From Dimargaris cristalligena (taxonomy: Eukaryota > Kickxellomycota > Dimargaritomycetes > Dimargaritales > Dimargaritaceae), in NCBI GenBank assembly GCA_027576995.1, contig JANBQC010000474.1, forward strand, positions 1 to 22,437: 22,437 bases of DNA. Direction: 5' to 3'. A model generated the notes under the pieces. That model was not told the DNA's origin, ran no database searches, and worked only from the letters and a program-made list of their open reading frames with translations. Position 1 is the first letter of the stretch, and each line of letters begins with the position of its first letter. Shown here in pieces: positions 18,083 through 22,437 of the stretch. A program made the translations under genes and the position numbers.

Positions 18083-19237
18083 TTACCCCTTGAAGGCTTG
18101 ATTGGCCATAAAAACAGCAATGGCCTCTTTAAATGCCTTCTCCATATCATCAGGAGTACCAAAGATGGGTATACTACTATATCGAACGGAAGGCAATAAT
18201 TTACCTATACTAGCCCGGAGTTTTTCACACAAATAGCCCTGCTCACCGGTGAAGAAGTACGGAACTATAGTTTGGAGTTTGGCGTTCCACTCAAGTGCGT
18301 AGATAAGGGAAGGGGATTCCATCTTGAGCTGATTAATCTTGATGAGCTTTGAAAGTTTCTTGATATTGTCAGCGAGATCGACGTGATCAGTTGGACTAAA
18401 CATGCGTGCATGGAACATGTATTTACGTAAAAACTCCCGTAGTTCGAGCGAGCCCTCCTTTTGGATATGCCGGGGGTAGCCTTGTGAAAATGCCTTTTTG
18501 GATAGCTTAGCACAGGTGATTATGCTTTCCTCAAGGGTTAAGGCTTTTGGACGCAGTTTTTTAGGAGTGCACGAATGTAGGCCCCCACCACCAAAGCCTT
18601 GGCGTATTTGATTACTGGGTATCTTGCGAATCGAGCTCACTGGAGCAGTGATGGGAAACGGCTGTTCCCCCTTTCGATTGTTGACTGTCTCTGATTTATC
18701 GTACGATAATAAATTGTCCGATTCCCCGAAGCTGACGGAGAACATGGGATTTGCAGGATAGTTTTGCGAGGAAAAGGTATGGTCCTGGTGGTCCGTTTGG
18801 GCTCCTTCGGTTGAGTCTGGATAAAAAGCGATATGAGTCAGGGAGTCCAGGTAGGTGGTAATTGATAAATCCTCGTCACCGTATGTTGCCACTAGCTCGA
18901 CGGCCTGATGGTTGGAACGGGTACTAGCCATACCCTCCCCTGATTGGGATTGGAGGAATGGAGATGAAGGTGGAGGTGGAGGTGTCCGGCCCGATGTGAT
19001 ATCTAGGTGATATTGGCCATCAGTTGAGTCCACCGGGGGTGAGCGGGGTTTCCCTGGGGACTGAGCCCAAGAGACAAGGCCTTTTGTTGGATGGACGTCG
19101 CCGACCCCATAAGCAGTCGGGTCGGCAGTTACCTGGGCTGGGTTATTACTATACTGGTCGGTCGTTGCAACGGGGACAGCGAATGACAAAAGGCAGGTTA
19201 TGGCGACTATGCCACCCGACAGCTTTAAGTCTGACAT
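18083..19237 (-). CDS. Secreted protein of unknown family, 384 aa
   Basis: Intron-free, with a start at 19237 that opens a secretion signal (LKLSGGIVAITCLLSFAVPV, cleavage near 24-26). Residues 26 to about 220 are Pro/Ser/Thr/Asp-rich and probably disordered, with a run of six Pro at 85-90 and a GFGGGG turn at 214-219. Residues 225-384 look folded and mostly helical: alternating Leu/Lys/Glu patterns such as ADNIKKLSKLIKINQL, and DDMEKAFKEAIAVFMANQ at the C-terminus. Mature Cys are at 223, 242 and 337. I recognise no domain. A signal peptide, a disordered N-terminal half and a small helical C-terminal domain are common in lineage-specific effector-like proteins of parasitic fungi, but function here is unknown. 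The frame is long and free of stops, so coding is likely. Confidence 0.75.
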   Translation of the reverse strand: MSDLKLSGGIVAITCLLSFAVPVATTDQYSNNPAQVTADPTAYGVGDVHPTKGLVSWAQSPGKPRSPPVDSTDGQYHLDITSGRTPPPPPSSPFLQSQSGEGMASTRSNHQAVELVATYGDEDLSITTYLDSLTHIAFYPDSTEGAQTDHQDHTFSSQNYPANPMFSVSFGESDNLLSYDKSETVNNRKGEQPFPITAPVSSIRKIPSNQIRQGFGGGGLHSCTPKKLRPKALTLEESIITCAKLSKKAFSQGYPRHIQKEGSLELREFLRKYMFHARMFSPTDHVDLADNIKKLSKLIKINQLKMESPSLIYALEWNAKLQTIVPYFFTGEQGYLCEKLRASIGKLLPSVRYSSIPIFGTPDDMEKAFKEAIAVFMANQAFKG

Positions 19238-19395
19238 TTTGTAGTGTCGGGGACTTTGTAGGGTAGCGAATTCGAGATTATGAGAGCACAGTGTGGTCGA
19301 GGAATAAAATTAGTCCTAGATATCGTAATGACAATGTTGACTTGAATGCAGGTGATAAAAAAAACAGAAGTAGGGTGTTGGTGATGAAAGCCCGG

Positions 19396-19409
19396 TCGAT
19401 ATATATACC
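19396..19409 (-). promoter_or_regulatory. TATA-like element of the 384-aa gene
   Basis: On the minus strand the sequence reads GGTATATATATCG about 165 bp before the start at 19237, a similar distance to the TATA box of the gene at 21600. Confidence 0.45.
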
Positions 19410-20135
19410 GTAGGCGTGGTACAGACCACCTTGAGCCAACTAGGACAATGGTGCATAATATATGCCTCTAATTGGACATGTAATATCATCACCAACACAT
19501 AATACTGTGGATGTTCACACATTGGTAGGTACCCGTTTGTAGTCTCACCACCCTGCTAGGACAGCTTACATTGGGCAACAACCACCCCGTCCCTCCGTTT
19601 CCATCTTTGTGTAAGGCAACGGGTTAACCAATTGTCGTTTTTTATACTAACCCTTGTTTTTTTTTTCGACTCCTCGTAAATGTACATACTAGTGTATAAT
19701 TGTTCGCCAAACTCCCAGCCCAGGCCCGTTAGAGAGAAGGAAACATACAGGAGCTCGTTAGCGTCATCTTTTCACTGGCTTTACTTCGTGCGATACATCC
19801 CGTGAAGATTAAGGCCGCGGAAATATGAGTAAATAGAGGTTTCGCTAATACCCATTGTGTTGGAGATGTTGGATTGCCGAATGTAATGAGCGTTTTATTA
19901 GGGAATATACTGTGAATATAAGAGAGCGGGAGAAGAAATCGGCGGTAGGGATGCGAAAAAACTAAGTGAGTAATATTACCTTGGCCGAGCACTTTTTATA
20001 TAGTCGGATTGTATTCTATCGCGGGAGTGCACATAATGCATAAAGTTCGCCCCACTGGGCCTTGGAACCTACAGTTGGCCTTGTGAAACGGCGAACTTCG
20101 TATGCTAGTCTCACTACTACGGGTAGGTGGGTTCG
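19410..20135. other. Intergenic region, no supported gene
   Basis: Minus-strand frames at 19316-19522 and 19729-19992 lack signals and domains and are not considered genes. A T-run lies near 19658. Confidence 0.4.
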
Positions 20136-20284
20136 TCATTCATCGATGGCCGGGGTGTCTAATTGGCCAGTTCCCTGGCTGTTTAGGCCCCTGGCCAAAT
20201 CACCATCTGGAGCGGATACTACTAGGTCATTAATGGCAGGGCTAGCATCAGCCGCCGGGGTGGAAGTAACAACAGCAGCCGAAT
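20136..20284 (-). pseudogene. Gypsy pol C-terminal tail remnant, copy 2
   Basis: The minus strand reads VVTSTPAADASPAINDLVV, then a PDGDLARGLNSQGTG block, and ends DTPAIDE with a stop at 20136-20138. It aligns with the tails at 12866-13010 and 22028-22192. Just upstream on the same strand, about 20310-20350, GFRGHKNLVVLL may correspond to the end of the integrase C-terminal domain. The plus-strand 78-aa frame at 20062-20298 is its antisense shadow. No LTR is seen nearby. Confidence 0.55.
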
Positions 20285-21252
20285 ATATAAATACCTAATC
20301 AGTTACCCTATGGTCTTTCTCAAAAGTACTACAAGGTTTTTATGACCCCGAAAACCCAATAACCATGCCGTAAAGTAGCCACCACATTGGCCAAGGCACT
20401 GAGTTATTGGCTCCCCATTACCTGTTAGGACCATTGGTATGTTTACCGCTTTATCCAATACTCCTCGTCGCTTATGATACGACCGTTTGATTAACTAGGG
20501 CCTTCGGCTTTACGGGCCGAGCCGCGAATTCAGGTGATTATTAGGTGAGAGGTTCTATCCAGATGAATAGCAAATCACCACGTTGGATGAGACAGGTGTT
20601 ACCGGTAAGAATATAATTACCGACTCTCTTTTCGTTCGCATTTGATTCAGATTCTACTTCAGCCATGCTGATTTTCGTTAATATACATATATTGTCATCA
20701 GGGTTTCGAATTTCAATTATCCAACGGTACCCCTAAGTAATCCACGCCACTCTAAGACCGCAAGGAGTCTCTATCCTAGATACCGACCGCATGTTATACG
20801 AGAACTCTAATACCCCGCTTAGAATCCTTTTAGGACTAGTAGCTTGCATTTAAAGTACTCATTTATACCATTATACGATCACCCCTTTGTAGTTCCTTGC
20901 GCAAAGGGGCCTTGTATACTTATTTTGATACCGATTCTATTGACAATAAGTACTGGTGAATGAGCATCCTGAACTATAGTGGGACCCGTCTAGTATTGAC
21001 TCGCCTGGTATTCGGGTGGCTAAATACAGTGACAGCAACTGCCGGGGGAGTTAAATAACACAATTTTCAGACTATAACCAATTACCAAGACCATTTATTT
21101 ATTGTGTATCAAGGTTGAAGAAATGAGCTAAAGGGTAAATGTTGAAGAGTACTCGATCAGACGCCATACTCATGGTTCGAGGATATCCTATTTCTATGTT
21201 ACAATGGTAGACTTGGCCATGCGTCAGCAATGCATTCCATCCTATTTATTCA
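20285..21252. other. Gene-free stretch with hairpins and a repeat fragment
   Basis: No gene is supported. A fragment similar to the start of the dispersed repeat occurs at about 20541-20590 (GAGGTTCTATCCAGATGAAT). A perfect 8-bp inverted repeat, CCCCTTTG/CAAAGGGG, is at 20882-20909 with a 12-nt loop, and a short TCGGC/GCCGA stem is near 20506-20521. Confidence 0.45.
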
Positions 21253-21600
21253 TCATTTGACAAGCGCTATAACGAAACCACAGATGGTGGCCGCATCAGC
21301 CACATATCCAATGTTATCTTTCACCAATTTTATCGCTGCTTTGGCATTGTCTTTGGTGCAGTAGTCCTTGGCCTTGGCCTTGACACCCGCTGTCAACCGA
21401 TCCAAGACCGACCTGACTTCGGGGGGAACTCCGCCCCGCTCAGCGATATTCAGGTCCGAAGATAAAGTTCCGGTGGCGGCGGGACTAGCCGTTCTTGTGG
21501 GGGTCGGCGTGTTGGCAGGCCTGGCATAGACCGGAGTAGGCCCGAGGTTTCCGGCCAGGAGAACCAGAGTGCTGATGGCAATGAATTGGGTGAGCTTCAT
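21253..21600 (-). CDS. Small secreted protein, 115 aa
   Basis: The start at 21600 opens a clear secretion signal (MKLTQFIAISTLVLLAG.., cleavage after YA at 26). Residues 27-45 are Pro/Thr-rich. Residues 56-115 look helical: VRSVLDRLTAGVKAKAKDY, then AKAAIKLVKDNIGYVADAA, with a hydrophobic C-terminus ICGFVIALVK. Two mature Cys, at 81 and 107, could form one disulfide. No dibasic Kex2 site precedes the helices. The family is not recognised. The leader is pyrimidine-rich (a long C-run near 21640 read on the minus strand), and a TATATAAAAA box lies about 165 bp upstream. The compact helical core with Lys-rich faces could be membrane- or surface-active, but this is inference. Confidence 0.72.
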   Translation of the reverse strand: MKLTQFIAISTLVLLAGNLGPTPVYARPANTPTPTRTASPAATGTLSSDLNIAERGGVPPEVRSVLDRLTAGVKAKAKDYCTKDNAKAAIKLVKDNIGYVADAATICGFVIALVK

Positions 21601-21763
21601 GGTGGGAGGAAGGGTTGGGTGGAGGATAGAGTGCTGTTGTGGGGGGGGGGGTTGGTAAATAGAAAATGTATTGGTGGCGGTGGAGTGGTTAAATTGATGG
21701 AAATATAAATGTCAATGGAGGATGGTGTTGTATGATTGGAAATTCAAGGAGGATACAAGCTAG

Positions 21764-21772
21764 TTTTTATAT
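21764..21772 (-). promoter_or_regulatory. TATA box of the 115-aa gene
   Basis: ATATAAAAA on the minus strand, about 165 bp before the start codon at 21600. Confidence 0.5.
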
Positions 21773-21859
21773 GATATTCGATGGTTAAGGGGTCTGTACG
21801 AGGACGGCTAGTTCTTAGTCCTACCACCCGGTGAATAGTCGCTGTTAGGTTCAAATAAA

Positions 21860-22192
21860 CTGGCCATATCTAGAACAGGACGAGTCGTCTAAAAACAGTC
21901 AAAGAACATGGTTCGAAATTGGAGAACAAACGGCATATTAGATCCGCCAAGAGCTTAAAGTGGTACTATTTTTGAAAACAGAAGGTGATGGCCAAAATCA
22001 TATAGTCAACCAGAGTTGTTCGCTTTTGTTACATCCATCCCAGCGGCTGAGGCAAATATAAGTTCTCCACCGGTGACTGAGACTAGCCCTACCAATTGCG
22101 ACATGATAGTGTCCTCGCCAGAGGACAACACGATTGAGAATCCAATTCACCAGGGGTCTGGCCATTCAGACACCCCAGTCGTCGAAGAATGA
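21860..22192 (+). pseudogene. Gypsy pol C-terminus remnant, copy 3
   Basis: At about 21900-21972 one frame reads KRHIRSAKSLKWYYF before a stop, resembling the end of the integrase C-terminal domain (RxxxxLKxYY). After a frameshift, 22028-22192 is open for 55 codons: VTSIPAAEANISSPPVTE, SPTNCDMIVSSPEDN, HQGSG, and DTPVVEE followed by TGA. This tail aligns with copies 1 and 2. After the stop, TGACGAACTCGCCTAC resembles TGACGAACCCACCTAC after copy 2, so similarity continues beyond the frame. Confidence 0.55.
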
Positions 22193-22437
22193 CGAACTCG
22201 CCTACATATGATAGAGAACCTATTGTACGGAGTTCACCGGGTTGCAAGGCCCACACTTCAACCTCTACACGATAGACTTTATCCGATTATATAAAGGGCA
22301 TTCGGCCAGGAAACTGATATCTTAGTTTACTAGCGTTCATACCGCTTATGTAGCGCCGAAACCCGGTGGACCGGTTAGGTCGGGGATTACGTCATGGGGG
22401 GAAAAAGCCGGGAAAATCGGCGGGAGGTTCGAACTAC
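22193..22437. other. Window end, 3' flank of gypsy remnant
   Basis: No gene is seen. The sequence after the pol tail should contain the polypurine tract and LTR if the element is intact, but no family A LTR match was recognised before the window ends. Confidence 0.4.

Noticed and set aside
20062..20298. Plus-strand 78-aa frame
   Set aside because: It is the antisense of the gypsy tail copy, which aligns with two other copies on the coding strand.
22425..22437. GGTTCGAAC near the window end as a tRNA T-arm
   Set aside because: The flanking bases do not form the required T-stem and no acceptor or anticodon arms could be found.

Overview
The window looks like nuclear DNA from a filamentous, probably early-diverging fungus. 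The genes have short GT-AG introns, TATA boxes of the TATAAATA type and pyrimidine-rich leaders. Five of the six supported protein-coding loci begin with a secretion signal, and two carry dibasic Kex2-type sites. Genes are separated by decayed LTR retrotransposons. The overall style would suit a Zoopagomycota/Kickxellomycotina-like genome, but that placement is a guess; nothing here proves it.

Layout. 1-2900 is a transposon graveyard: a truncated and a full copy of a ~580-bp LTR (family A) lie head to head, the full copy is broken by a 207-bp nested LTR (family B) with a 5-bp target duplication, and then comes a minus-strand chromodomain/integrase remnant with an LTR-like region. 2900-6030 holds an intact three-exon acetoacetyl-CoA synthetase gene and its promoter. 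6031-9700 holds a small secreted-protein ORF, a disordered segment and a C2H2 zinc-finger ORF that may be exons of one gene, plus copies of a degenerate dispersed repeat. 9900-10600 holds a 77-aa secreted precursor with a Kex2-type site (minus strand). 10600-14100 is mostly non-coding, with another dispersed repeat, a second family A LTR and the 3' end of its minus-strand Ty3/gypsy pol. 14138-15319 is a secreted 3D-domain (double-psi beta-barrel) protein. 16718-17300 is another family A LTR. 18083-19237 (minus) is a secreted 384-aa protein of unknown family. 20136-20284 and 22028-22192 are two more gypsy pol tails. 21253-21600 (minus) is a secreted 115-aa protein.

How the parts relate. Acetoacetyl-CoA synthetase is the only clear cytosolic metabolic enzyme; it activates acetoacetate for lipid or sterol synthesis. 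The other loci look like secretome or effector-type genes embedded in transposon debris. The retroelement-derived stretches are visibly poor in CpG and differ mostly by transitions, whereas the genes are CpG-rich, suggesting cytosine-deamination decay of the repeats. No tRNA, rRNA, CRISPR or bacterial-type operon was recognised. The most unusual observations are a conserved C-terminal tail shared by three separate gypsy pol remnants, the plus-oriented dispersed repeat family around small genes, the possible secreted zinc-finger protein, and the Kex2-type amphipathic peptide precursor.
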